From NCBI GenBank assembly GCA_947565485.1, contig CANOGG010000017.1, positions 1-10,705 of the forward strand: a stretch of 10,705 nt of DNA. The letters are read 5' to 3'. The position numbers and the translations under genes are program-made. Of the stretch, positions 1 to 6,556 are shown one piece after another (within the stretch, counting starts at the first letter, position 1; each line of letters opens with the position of its first letter). Below the pieces are notes generated by a model, which saw nothing but the letters and a program-made list of their open reading frames with translations, was not told the DNA's origin and ran no database searches. The DNA comes from an uncultured Mycoplasma sp. Lineage in GTDB: Bacteria; Bacillota_I; Bacilli_A; RF39; UBA660.

Positions 1-2314
1 GAGTCTCAGCGTTAAAGACACGAGAGATATCTTTTTTAGAGGCTCCAATACTTCTTAGGATGCCTATTTCTTTGGTTCGTTCTAAGACCGAAATGTAGGT
101 GATAATACCAATCATGATGGAAGATACAACAAGAGAGATACTAACAAAGGCCATTAGTACATAACTGATAATATCAATGATGTTAGAGACACCACTCATC
201 ATAATAGCGATGAAGTCAGTGTAGGTTATTTTATTTTCTTCAGAATTATTTTGGTTGTATTCTTCGATGAGGTTGGCGATTTTTTCTTTGGAGTCGAAGC
301 TTTTGGCATAGATGTTGATAAGACTAGGTTTATCTAAGTCGACAATGCCTAATTTTTTTAAGTTTTCTTCATAGGTCATTGCAGAATTTTCTTGGTAGTT
401 TTTGATTACTTCGGCAAGTTCCGTACCAGATAGGGTAGAAAGATAAGCTTTTTGTTCAGGACTTAGATTATTCATGTTAAACTCTTGTTCTTTAAATTCA
501 TCATTGGTGAAAACATTAATTTTAGGATTGCTTTTTTGGGCTTTAGCAATTTCGGTGTTATTGATTTCGTTGATAACGTATTTAGTAAGATTAGAAGTGT
601 AGAGAACACCGCCATAAGTATTTGTTGTAACCGTTTCATCTTTGGCTTTGATGATACCAACGACTTTTAGTTCGAGAGCTTTATCTAATAATTTATTCAG
701 ATATTTTTCATCACTACGATGGTCTATCCAAATTTTACCTTCTTTAGTGTAATAGTCAGTGTTTAGTAAGACTTTGAATTTAGTGTTTAATAGTTCGTCA
801 TAAGTGTAGCTTAATTTTTTTAAGTCTTCAACTTTGCCACCGTTTAAGACAGTTTTATATTTGTCGACGAGTTCGTTACTATCAAGCATACCAATAGCGT
901 AGAGGGTATAATCACTAATGCAGTTATTTTTGTTGACTAATAAAACAACTTCGTTATATTCCTTAGGAAGGGAACCTGCAATAACATCATATTGTTCTTT
1001 TATTAATTCGTCATTGTTTAACATTTCAGTAAAAGCATTGTAAGAGGTGGTAGCACCGCCAATTAGTTCACCCATGTTATTCATGTCGTTCATACCGAGT
1101 TTTTCGATTATTTGGTCAGGGTTTACAAGAGTGTAGCCATTTTCTCTTTGTTTATAGATGTTTAAGTCTAAGTTGTAGCCGTATTGAATATCGCTGGCAT
1201 GGTCTTTAAATTTAGTGTTGTTCGTTGTGAGGTATTCTTTAAAGGCGGCAAGATTATTTGTTTTAGCACCGTTACTCATAAGAGATAACATATTACTAGT
1301 GATATTTTCAGAATGAATTTTATTATCATCGTATTTTTTGGACTGAGTAGTGCTAGTCGCAGCATTTAAAAGTTCGCCAGTATCCATGGTTGTTTCTTGA
1401 AGAGTGATAGGATAGCTAGATAAAGTATCTTCTTCAACACGGTTGATGTAGTTTTGCATGCCACTTGAGAGGGATAAGATAAGAGCAATACCAATAATTC
1501 CAATAGAACCCGCGAAAGCAGTTAGAATAGTACGACCTTTTTTAGTCAAAAGATTATTGAGACTAAGAGAAAGTGCTGTTTTAAAAGACATATTTGTTTT
1601 ACCAGTGGTAGTGCTGGTTTTAGTTTCGTTATTTTCGGTGAAAGTGTTAGAGTCATCGATGACATTGCCATCTAAGAGTTTAATTATTCTGGTGGAATAT
1701 TTTTCGGCAAGTTCAGGGTTGTGAGTAACCATGATGACAAGTTTATTTTTAGCAATCTCTTTTAAGAGTTCCATGATTTGGACGCTTGTTTTGGAGTCTA
1801 AGGCACCAGTTGGTTCATCAGCGAGTAAAATATCGGGGTCAGAGACAAGGGCGCGGGCGATAGCGACTCTTTGCATTTGGCCTCCACTCATTTGGTTGGG
1901 TTTTTTGTTAATTTGGTCACCGAGTCCAACATCTTTTAAGGCTTTTATAGCACGACGGCGACGTTCGCTTTTAGAGACACCAGCTAGAGTAAGTGCTAGT
2001 TCGACGTTTTGTAAGACAGTTTGATGGGGAATTAAGTTGTAGTTTTGGAAAACAAAACCGACCCGATGGTTGCGATAATTATCCCAGTCTTTGTCTTTGA
2101 AATTTTTGGTAGATTTACCATTGATGATAAGGTCGCCACTTGTGTAGTTATCTAGTCCACCAATAATGTTTAGGAGGGTTGTTTTACCACATCCGGAGGG
2201 GCCTAGGATACTTACAAATTCAGATTCGCGAAATTTTAGGTTAAGACCTTTTAGGGCCAGAACAGTTTCGCTGCTAGTTAAGTATTTTTTGGTTATTTTT
2301 TTAAGTTCTAACAT
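1..2314 (-). CDS. ABC exporter, fused ATPase and FtsX/MacB-type permease (5' part)
   Basis: My reverse-strand translation gives 771 codons without a stop; the gene continues beyond the left edge. The ATPase domain comes first (residues 1 to about 220): Walker A GPSGCGKT at 38-45, Q-loop Gln90, signature MSGGQ at 142-146, Walker B DILLADEPTGALD at 161-173 and H-loop His198. A membrane helix follows at about 264-284, then an extracellular region of roughly 400 residues. Near the left edge a second hydrophobic segment leads into RTKEIGILRSIGASKKDI, the typical FtsX-like permease motif. This order (ATPase, TM1, large ectodomain, FtsX core) is that of MacB-like, mechanotransmission-type exporters; the last helices should lie outside the window. 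Substrate is unknown; peptide or antibiotic export, or envelope stress, is typical of the family. ATG at 2314 is preceded by an AAGAAAGGA ribosome site (2328-2336) at a somewhat long 13-nt gap. Confidence 0.95.
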   Translation of the reverse strand, partial: MLELKKITKKYLTSSETVLALKGLNLKFRESEFVSILGPSGCGKTTLLNIIGGLDNYTSGDLIINGKSTKNFKDKDWDNYRNHRVGFVFQNYNLIPHQTVLQNVELALTLAGVSKSERRRRAIKALKDVGLGDQINKKPNQMSGGQMQRVAIARALVSDPDILLADEPTGALDSKTSVQIMELLKEIAKNKLVIMVTHNPELAEKYSTRIIKLLDGNVIDDSNTFTENNETKTSTTTGKTNMSFKTALSLSLNNLLTKKGRTILTAFAGSIGIIGIALILSLSSGMQNYINRVEEDTLSSYPITLQETTMDTGELLNAATSTTQSKKYDDNKIHSENITSNMLSLMSNGAKTNNLAAFKEYLTTNNTKFKDHASDIQYGYNLDLNIYKQRENGYTLVNPDQIIEKLGMNDMNNMGELIGGATTSYNAFTEMLNNDELIKEQYDVIAGSLPKEYNEVVLLVNKNNCISDYTLYAIGMLDSNELVDKYKTVLNGGKVEDLKKLSYTYDELLNTKFKVLLNTDYYTKEGKIWIDHRSDEKYLNKLLDKALELKVVGIIKAKDETVTTNTYGGVLYTSNLTKYVINEINNTEIAKAQKSNPKINVFTNDEFKEQEFNMNNLSPEQKAYLSTLSGTELAEVIKNYQENSAMTYEENLKKLGIVDLDKPSLINIYAKSFDSKEKIANLIEEYNQNNSEENKITYTDFIAIMMSGVSNIIDIISYVLMAFVSISLVVSSIMIGIITYISVLERTKEIGILRSIGASKKDISRVFNAET

Positions 2315-2365
2315 ATGTTTAATTTTATCCTTTCTTATTAATCATTTTTTTAATGATACATATAG

Positions 2366-2394
2366 ATTATATGATTATATTGGGAAATAGTCAA
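2366..2394 (-). promoter_or_regulatory. SigA-type promoter of the ABC exporter
   Basis: On the minus strand TTGACT (2389-2394) and TATAAT (2366-2371) are separated by exactly 17 bp, a near-perfect housekeeping promoter. It lies about 50 bp upstream of the start codon. Its -35 region (TTGACTATTT) matches the -35/operator arm in front of the XRE genes near 5943, which may be only -35 convergence. Confidence 0.75.
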
Positions 2395-2469
2395 ATTAAA
2401 ATTCTTGTTTTGGCTTATTTAGTGTAAAAAACTGAAAAATGGACGGATTATTTAAGATGTTTTTCTAAT

Positions 2470-2498
2470 TTGCAAAATTTAGGTTTTTGTGGTAGAAT
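2470..2498 (+). promoter_or_regulatory. SigA-type promoter of the 2523 gene
   Basis: TTGCAA (2470-2475), a 17-bp spacer and TAGAAT (2493-2498). Transcription would start near 2505, leaving a very short leader carrying the GGGGTGATT ribosome site. It is divergent from the ABC exporter promoter, with about 75 bp between the two -35 boxes. Confidence 0.7.
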
Positions 2499-2522
2499 AA
2501 GGAACACTTGGGGTGATTAGTT

Positions 2523-3596
2523 GTGTTTAGAGAGATATTAGAGTATTTACTTGATGAAGTACCACTAATTTTAAGAGATGATAAATTTTTTCAGGAATTT
2601 AAGGATAGATTGCTAGATGAAGTAAATGATAAAGAAGTAATTTTACTTTCTAAGATTGGAGTTAGAGATGATTTGTTTCAAGGGTTAGTTGATGATATTA
2701 GGAAATATTGTTATTCTCTTGATAATGAAATAATTTTAAATTTAGATTATAAAGTTCATGACACTAGTTATAATCTTGGAATAAGAGAAGATAGAGATAA
2801 TATGGGAGTTTTTTATGAAGTTGAAGATGATAATATATTGAAGAGAATAATTTTAGTTAAGCATGTGTCATTTTCAAGGTTAGAGAATTTAGTGGTAAAA
2901 AGTAAGCAAGGTTATTATGATGAGTGTAGTATTGATGTAACATATTATACGCCAGAATATGAAGTAATTAAGAATATTGATACGGAAGAAATTAAGGATG
3001 AAATTTTTAGTTTAGAATTTATGATTTCGAAGTCTTTGGCGAGATTTTTTAGATTGAATTTTAAAAAGTATTCGAGACAGATAAGTAATATAAGTGCAGT
3101 TAATAAAATGGAAGCTAGAGATAGGGCTTTAAGTGAAGAGCAAATATTTTTGTTTAGAAAACCATTTAAGTTAGAGGCTTTTAAAGAGTTTTTGATTGAT
3201 GAATTATTGAATGAGACAAAAGAGTTGGAATATAGTTTAAGTAGAAAAGAGTTAGTTCTTGAGTTTCAGGGACTTGATATAATAAATAATGTTATTAGTA
3301 ATTTAATTCAGATGATTGGTTGTGATGGGGAAGTTATTATGTCGGATAATTTATATCAAAATTTAGTAGGGTTGCTTATGAAATTAGACGCGGAAGTTTT
3401 AAGCACGAATGGTTTTATAGTTAAGAAAAATCAGGTTGGTTATATATTATATTATGTTTATTTGGCGTTAGATGAGGTTAGAGTGATACCAAAAGAAATT
3501 ACTGAGAGAGAAGCGCACGAGATATTTTTGAGAAGTCCATTAAATGAGAAAGTTGAGGGTTTGAAAGAATTTTTAGGTAGTAGTAGAAATCGTTAA
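2523..3596 (+). CDS. Protein of unknown function, 357 aa
   Basis: I do not recognise this protein. It starts with GTG; the ribosome site GGGGTGATT (2510-2518) fixes this start, and a promoter lies directly upstream. The protein is soluble and charged, with no signal peptide or membrane helix. It has no tryptophan and only a few cysteines. The N-terminal 35 residues are acidic and helical (ILEYLLDEVPLIL, FKDRLLDEV). The middle (about 60-150) looks beta-rich with many aromatic residues, and the C-terminal third is again helical. Regularly spaced Leu/Ile/Glu/Lys residues suggest an intracellular helical-bundle or scaffold protein, but no catalytic motif is apparent. A second unknown gene follows 72 nt downstream on the same strand. 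Codon use and strong G-over-C skew match the ordinary plus-strand genes here, so it is probably a resident gene. Confidence 0.85.
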   Translation: MFREILEYLLDEVPLILRDDKFFQEFKDRLLDEVNDKEVILLSKIGVRDDLFQGLVDDIRKYCYSLDNEIILNLDYKVHDTSYNLGIREDRDNMGVFYEVEDDNILKRIILVKHVSFSRLENLVVKSKQGYYDECSIDVTYYTPEYEVIKNIDTEEIKDEIFSLEFMISKSLARFFRLNFKKYSRQISNISAVNKMEARDRALSEEQIFLFRKPFKLEAFKEFLIDELLNETKELEYSLSRKELVLEFQGLDIINNVISNLIQMIGCDGEVIMSDNLYQNLVGLLMKLDAEVLSTNGFIVKKNQVGYILYYVYLALDEVRVIPKEITEREAHEIFLRSPLNEKVEGLKEFLGSSRNR

Positions 3597-3604
3597 GTTG
3601 GGAG

Positions 3605-3633
3605 TTTACTTTAGTTTGATTTTGTGTTAAGAT
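3605..3633 (+). promoter_or_regulatory. Putative promoter of the 3669 gene
   Basis: TTTACT (3605-3610), a 17-bp spacer and TAAGAT (3628-3633) lie in the short gap between the two unknown genes, predicting a start near 3640. The -35 is weaker than in the other promoters of the window. The gene may also be read from the 2498 promoter, because no terminator is seen between the two. Confidence 0.45.
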
Positions 3634-3668
3634 AAATTTTAGCATTAAATTAAAGGAGGAACTGATTT

Positions 3669-4718
3669 ATGGGACGTTATGTTTATTGTGGTAGTCAAGG
3701 TGATGAGATTTTTTCTGGTTATACTTATTTAGAGTGTTATCAAAATGCAGAGACAGGTGAGAAGATTAGGATTAATTCGTGGCAAGAAGATATGGCTTTT
3801 AGAAGAGATAATGAAATAATTTCTTTAGAAGAATATAATAAAATAAGAGATGGAATAGAATATGGGCGAGTTATTAATCATTATTTGAAATTTTGTCTTA
3901 AAAATAGAAAATGGGAATGGATAGTCTCTTCTTTAGGGTTGGATATTGAGAGTATTTTAAATAATTGTGAATTAATTAAAAATGAGAATGATGTGATTTT
4001 GAGTAATTATCATGGGATTTTTGCGAGTCGGGTATTTGAGTTAGTAAGAGTGTTAGATGCTAATTTGGATAAGTGTCAAGAAGATGATTTAAATAAGTTA
4101 AGATGGATTATAAGTTATTTAAAGAATGAACAACAAAAGATTTTGATTGAGTTGGCTAAAAGTGATTTAGAGAAAGTACAGCGTAATGATGTATTAGATA
4201 GTCTAAGAGGGTTATATAATTATGGACCTGGTTATAGTGAAAAAGCACGAGATGTTTTATTGGAATTTGATGCTAAAGAACATGGGGTAATAAATGAAGA
4301 TGTTATCAGTGATTTACAAGGAGAAGAAATAATTAATAGGATTTTATTGTCTTTTTATGATTATTATGATTTTAATGGTTCAGGAAGAAAGATAGAGAAT
4401 AATTATCCTGTTTATATAGGGACAGATATAAGAGAAGCATTAGCTTGGGAATGTATACAATATCCACATTATGTAGCTTGGCAAAAAGGGAGACTTGATA
4501 CGAGAATTAAAGAGGCCGTAGTTAGTCCTTATACCATTAGTTTACTTCATGAGATATGTTCTGATGAAATATTAGAAAATATGCTTGATGTGGTAAAAAA
4601 GATGGATGTTAGGAATATGACTTTAGATAAATTTTATTTAGATGTGCCAAAGAGAAGATTAGTTTTAAGTGATAGTTTTGTGCAGTTTGATGAGGGTAAT
4701 AGATTAACATATAGGTAA
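3669..4718 (+). CDS. Protein of unknown function, 349 aa
   Basis: I do not recognise this protein. The start is well supported: AAGGAGGA (3653-3660) stands 8 nt before ATG. The N-terminus (MGRYVYCGSQGDEIFSGYTY) is aromatic- and glycine-rich and could be a small beta domain of about 60 residues. The remaining 290 residues look mostly alpha-helical, with a clustered WEW motif near residue 82 and a Tyr/Trp-rich stretch (ALAWECIQYPHYVAWQKG) around residues 256-273. There is no signal peptide, membrane segment or recognisable nucleotide-binding motif. It follows the 2523 gene by 72 nt on the same strand and may be co-transcribed with it, so a shared role is possible, though the two proteins are not visibly similar. 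The stop codon is only 11 nt before the promoter of the first structured RNA. Confidence 0.88.
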   Translation: MGRYVYCGSQGDEIFSGYTYLECYQNAETGEKIRINSWQEDMAFRRDNEIISLEEYNKIRDGIEYGRVINHYLKFCLKNRKWEWIVSSLGLDIESILNNCELIKNENDVILSNYHGIFASRVFELVRVLDANLDKCQEDDLNKLRWIISYLKNEQQKILIELAKSDLEKVQRNDVLDSLRGLYNYGPGYSEKARDVLLEFDAKEHGVINEDVISDLQGEEIINRILLSFYDYYDFNGSGRKIENNYPVYIGTDIREALAWECIQYPHYVAWQKGRLDTRIKEAVVSPYTISLLHEICSDEILENMLDVVKKMDVRNMTLDKFYLDVPKRRLVLSDSFVQFDEGNRLTYR

Positions 4719-4729
4719 GATAAAAACAT

Positions 4730-4757
4730 TTGTATATATGTTAGATTATGTTAGAAT
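4730..4757 (+). promoter_or_regulatory. Promoter of structured RNA copy A
   Basis: TTGTAT (4730-4735), 16-bp spacer, TAGAAT (4752-4757). The -10 region ATTATGTTAGAAT is nearly identical to that of copy B (ATTATGTTAAAAT), so the promoter was duplicated with the RNA. Start expected near 4764, just before the closing stem. Confidence 0.65.
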
Positions 4758-4763
4758 TAGTTT

Positions 4764-4924
4764 AGATAAGTGTTAGAAGCTTATGCCTATTAAAATTGTT
4801 ATGTATTAATAATGATAATAGTTATTATTACTTTTGGCATAATTACCATCTTTTAGTAGAGTTGGTATTCAAAAAAGATACTTGTTAATAGCAGGCTAAC
4901 CTTTTTTAACACTTATTTTTTTAT
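4764..4924 (+). ncRNA. Structured small RNA, copy A (about 160 nt)
   Basis: No ORF covers this stretch. The ends pair: TAAGTGTTA (4767-4775) with TAACACTTA (4907-4915), a perfect 9-bp stem extendable inward by wobble pairs. It is followed at once by a T-rich run (TTATTTTTTTATTT), so the closing stem can double as the terminator. Inside, GCCT (4784-4787) can pair with AGGC near 4895, and a small hairpin GTATT/GATAC lies at about 4865-4882. Two blocks are shared almost letter for letter with copy B: the block at 4823-4853 and the block at 4864-4896, which includes GATACTTGTTAATAGCAGGC. A dedicated promoter, conserved loops and paired ends argue for an independent RNA rather than a leader of the minus-strand neighbour. 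The family is not identified; 6S-like RNA and the raiA-motif class are candidates by size and host group only. Confidence 0.6.
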
Positions 4925-5028
4925 TTGCAATTAAATGTTTGGAAAGTATATTAAAAGTTTAAAAATTAAAAAAAGACATATAAAAAGTACTATGATTAGT
5001 ACGTGTAAATATTTTTAAATAAAAGTAA

Positions 5029-5057
5029 TTGCATATATATATAAATTATGTTAAAAT
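5029..5057 (+). promoter_or_regulatory. Promoter of structured RNA copy B
   Basis: TTGCAT (5029-5034), 17-bp spacer, TAAAAT (5052-5057), with the same ATTATGTTARAAT core as copy A. Predicted start 5063-5065, at the base of the closing stem. Confidence 0.65.
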
Positions 5058-5063
5058 CAAATT

Positions 5064-5322
5064 AGGTAAGCGTTAGGAGCTAATGCCTACTTAGATTTTT
5101 TACTTATTTCGGCATTAATCGTCCTATTATCAATAATAATTGTAACAGAGATGATTATCGCCTTTTTATTATGCCTGCTTTTAAACAAGCTTTTTATTAT
5201 AGCTATTATTACTTCTAGCATAACTACTATCCTTTCTCTAGATTTTTACTAAAACCCCCAAATAAAGGGCGGTATCAATAAAGATACTCGTCAATAGCAG
5301 GCAATATCTCCTAACGCTTAAG
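5064..5322 (+). ncRNA. Structured small RNA, copy B (about 260 nt)
   Basis: The ends form a perfect 13-bp stem: 5067-5079 (TAAGCGTTAGGAG) with 5308-5320 (CTCCTAACGCTTA). Relative to copy A the stem carries compensatory change (A: GTG with CAC; B: GCG with CGC), so pairing is conserved while sequence differs; this is the best evidence for a functional RNA. TGCCT (5084-5088) pairs with AGGCA (near 5299-5303). A hairpin GTATC/GATAC (5272-5287) and the block ending in AATAGCAGGC are shared with copy A. Copy B carries an additional imperfect hairpin at about 5111-5163 (11 of 13 pairs), which explains its greater length. Unlike copy A there is no T-run directly after the stem; termination may occur at the weak hairpin 5343-5370. 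No coding potential was seen. Confidence 0.6.
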
Positions 5323-5342
5323 ACTACTTTACTACAAAAATT

Positions 5343-5370
5343 CTATAAAGTCTAGTGTAAATTTTTATAG
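5343..5370. terminator. Weak AT-rich hairpin, possible bidirectional terminator
   Basis: CTATAAA (5343-5349) pairs with TTTATAG (5364-5370) around a 14-nt loop. It lies between the 3' ends of structured RNA B (plus) and the 5386 XRE gene (minus). On the minus strand it is followed by AATTTTTG, which fits an XRE terminator. The stem is short and AT-only in its outer part apart from the C-G closing pair, so this is tentative. Confidence 0.35.
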
Positions 5371-5385
5371 GTGTATTTTAGCTTA

Positions 5386-5859
5386 TTATGTCAACTTTTT
5401 TGCTTTATAAAACTCATCTAAATTATCAATTCTTCCAAGAAGATAATCAGCAGAAATATTGTATTTTTTACAAATAGTATAAAGGAAAGGTGTAGCGATT
5501 AAATGTTTTCCATTTTCGTAATTAGTAATAACTGACCGATGAACATTTAAAATATTTGCTAATTTAGCTTGAGTGAGATTATTATTTTTTCTAATTTTCT
5601 TTAATCTTGTTTTTACTTTTTCTATGTCATAAGAAATATTATTTTTAAAATAATTTTTAACTATAACAAAGCCAAATATATAGTCAACAGATATATTTAA
5701 AATATCACAAACCTTTATTAATTGTTTAATTGGAAAATTATCGTTTTCATTTTCATATCTTGCATAAGCACTTTTTGTTATGCAAAGTTTAATAGCTATA
5801 TCTTCTTGTATTAAATTATACTCATCTCTGGCATCTTTTAATCTTTCTATATCAATCAT
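5386..5859 (-). CDS. Double-HTH XRE/Cro-CI family transcriptional regulator (XRE1)
   Basis: A 157-residue protein built of two helix-turn-helix domains of the HTH_3 (Cro/CI) type: about residues 6-62 (recognition-helix region TKSAYARYENEND) and about 84-143 (LTQAKLANILNVHRSVITNYENGK, ending NISADYLLG). No other domain is present, so it is a pure DNA-binding protein, probably with intramolecular HTH pairing. It is a paralogue of the 6000-6443 gene: about 46 of the first 63 residues are identical and the second domain is similarly conserved. The start ATG at 5859 is preceded by a weak GTGAG ribosome site 12 nt away. The upstream region carries a TGnCATAAT extended -10, a divergent strong promoter and an inverted-repeat operator candidate, all typical of autoregulating XRE proteins. 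Unlike the flanks, its coding strand runs against the local GC skew, suggesting recent arrival or inversion. Confidence 0.93.
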   Translation of the reverse strand: MIDIERLKDARDEYNLIQEDIAIKLCITKSAYARYENENDNFPIKQLIKVCDILNISVDYIFGFVIVKNYFKNNISYDIEKVKTRLKKIRKNNNLTQAKLANILNVHRSVITNYENGKHLIATPFLYTICKKYNISADYLLGRIDNLDEFYKAKKLT

Positions 5860-5886
5860 ATATCATAAAATCTCACTTTCAATTTT

Positions 5887-5895
5887 ATTATGACA
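5887..5895 (-). promoter_or_regulatory. Extended -10 promoter of XRE1
   Basis: Minus-strand TGTCATAAT (CATAAT at 5887-5892 with a TG one base upstream) matches the extended -10 pattern; no good -35 is visible. The same element stands in front of XRE2. The leader before the start codon would be about 20 nt. Confidence 0.5.
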
Positions 5896-5924
5896 TAAAT
5901 TTTTTTTGAAAATAAAAAGTTGAG

Positions 5925-5951
5925 AAATAGTCACATTGATGTTGACTATTT
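5925..5951. promoter_or_regulatory. Inverted-repeat operator candidate over the orphan promoter
   Basis: AAATAGTCA (5925-5933) and TGACTATTT (5943-5951) are a perfect 9-bp inverted repeat with a 9-bp spacer. The right arm overlaps the -35 box of the plus-strand promoter at 5942, and the left arm lies near the XRE1 promoter, so a bound dimer could control both directions. The equivalent place before XRE2 (about 6504-6528) has a degenerate version, AAATAAGCA-N9-TGACTATGA. Binding by the XRE proteins is my inference. Confidence 0.45.
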
Positions 5952-5970
5952 TACAGATATAACTTATAAT
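5942..5970 (+). promoter_or_regulatory. Strong plus-strand promoter without a sense gene (P1)
   Basis: TTGACT (5942-5947), 17-bp spacer, TATAAT (5965-5970): a consensus promoter. It reads rightward over the inverted repeat at 5980-5997 into the 3' end of XRE2, i.e. antisense to that gene. There is no plus-strand gene in front of it in the present arrangement. It is homologous in position to the promoter at 6520-6548. Confidence 0.7.
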
Positions 5971-5979
5971 ATATTATGT

Positions 5980-5997
5980 AAATTGAAAATTCTTAAC
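5980..5997 (+). repeat. 18-bp inverted repeat, left copy (IR-L)
   Basis: AAATTGAAAATTCTTAAC here is the exact reverse complement of 6557-6574. It begins 9 nt after the -10 of P1 and ends 2 nt before the XRE2 stop codon. The two copies stand at equivalent places after homologous promoters but in opposite orientation. This is a candidate recombination site for inversion of 5998-6556, or an operator. Confidence 0.7.
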
Positions 5998-5999
5998 AA

Positions 6000-6443
6000 T
6001 TAAAGCATATCAATTTTACCTAAAAGGTAGTCCGCAGAAATATTATATTTTTTACAAATAGCATATAAAACATAAGTAGCTATTAAATTCTTACCACTTT
6101 CATATTTAGATATTACACTTCTATCTACATTGATTATTTTAGCAAGTTCCTGTTGAGTTAAACTATTATCTGCTCTAAATTTTTTTAATCTTTTACCACT
6201 TTTTATTGCATTAATTAAATAATGGTTATCATCATAATTTTTAATGTCAGTTATATCAAATAAATAATCAATAGAAACTTTTAAAATCTTACAAACTTTC
6301 ACCAACTGCTTAATCGGAAAATTATCATTCTCATTTTCGTATCTTGCATAAGCACTTTTTGTTATATTTAACTTTTTTGCTATTTCTTGCTGTGTTAAAT
6401 TAGCATCATATCTAACATCTTTTAATCTTTCAATATTTATCAT
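6000..6443 (-). CDS. Double-HTH XRE/Cro-CI family transcriptional regulator (XRE2)
   Basis: A 147-residue paralogue of the 5386-5859 regulator with the same plan: HTH_3 domain 1 at about residues 6-62 (LTQQEIAKKLNITKSAYARY) and domain 2 at about 86-143 (LTQQELAKIINVDRSVISKY, ending NISADYLLGKID). Residues TKSAYARYENENDNFPIKQL are identical in the two proteins, implying similar DNA targets through domain 1, while the recognition helix of domain 2 differs at several positions (VHRSVITNY versus VDRSVISKY). ATG at 6443 has a good GGTGAG ribosome site (6450-6455). It is divergent from the surface-protein gene and shares the 6444-6574 regulatory region with it, so it probably controls that gene and itself. 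The gene is the only protein-coding content between the two 18-bp inverted repeats. Confidence 0.93.
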   Translation of the reverse strand: MINIERLKDVRYDANLTQQEIAKKLNITKSAYARYENENDNFPIKQLVKVCKILKVSIDYLFDITDIKNYDDNHYLINAIKSGKRLKKFRADNSLTQQELAKIINVDRSVISKYESGKNLIATYVLYAICKKYNISADYLLGKIDML

Positions 6444-6464
6444 ATTAATCTCACCATTATGTTA

Positions 6465-6473
6465 ATTATGCCA
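6465..6473 (-). promoter_or_regulatory. Extended -10 promoter of XRE2
   Basis: Minus-strand TGGCATAAT (CATAAT at 6465-6470) matches the element before XRE1. The predicted start is only about 15 nt before the ATG, so the transcript begins close to its ribosome site. Confidence 0.5.
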
Positions 6474-6519
6474 TAAATATTTTTTTAAAACGAAAAGTTG
6501 AGAAATAAGCACAAATATC

Positions 6520-6548
6520 TTGACTATGATAAAATCCTAATGTATAAT
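6520..6548 (+). promoter_or_regulatory. Strong promoter of the surface-protein gene (P2)
   Basis: TTGACT (6520-6525), 17-bp spacer, TATAAT (6543-6548). Transcription would begin near 6555, at the edge of the right inverted repeat, and run into the 6604 leader ORF and the 6675 gene. The promoter lies inside the segment bracketed by the inverted repeats, so its direction would change if that segment inverted. Confidence 0.75.
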
Positions 6549-6556
6549 CAATATTA

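Noticed and set aside
485..2390. Several short open frames on the plus strand across the exporter region
   Set aside because: They lie opposite a continuous 771-codon ABC exporter frame with all ATPase motifs; they are shadows.
4764..5322. Reading the twin RNAs as a CRISPR array, tmRNA, SRP RNA or riboswitch leader
   Set aside because: There are only two long diverged copies with no regular spacers, no tRNA-like ends and no SRP motif. They face the 3' end of a minus-strand gene, so no plus-strand gene follows for a riboswitch to control.
5877..5888. Third copy of the inverted-repeat sequence (TTTCAATTTTAT, direct to part of 6566-6577)
   Set aside because: Only 12 AT-rich bases match and they overlap the XRE1 leader; this is within chance for such composition.
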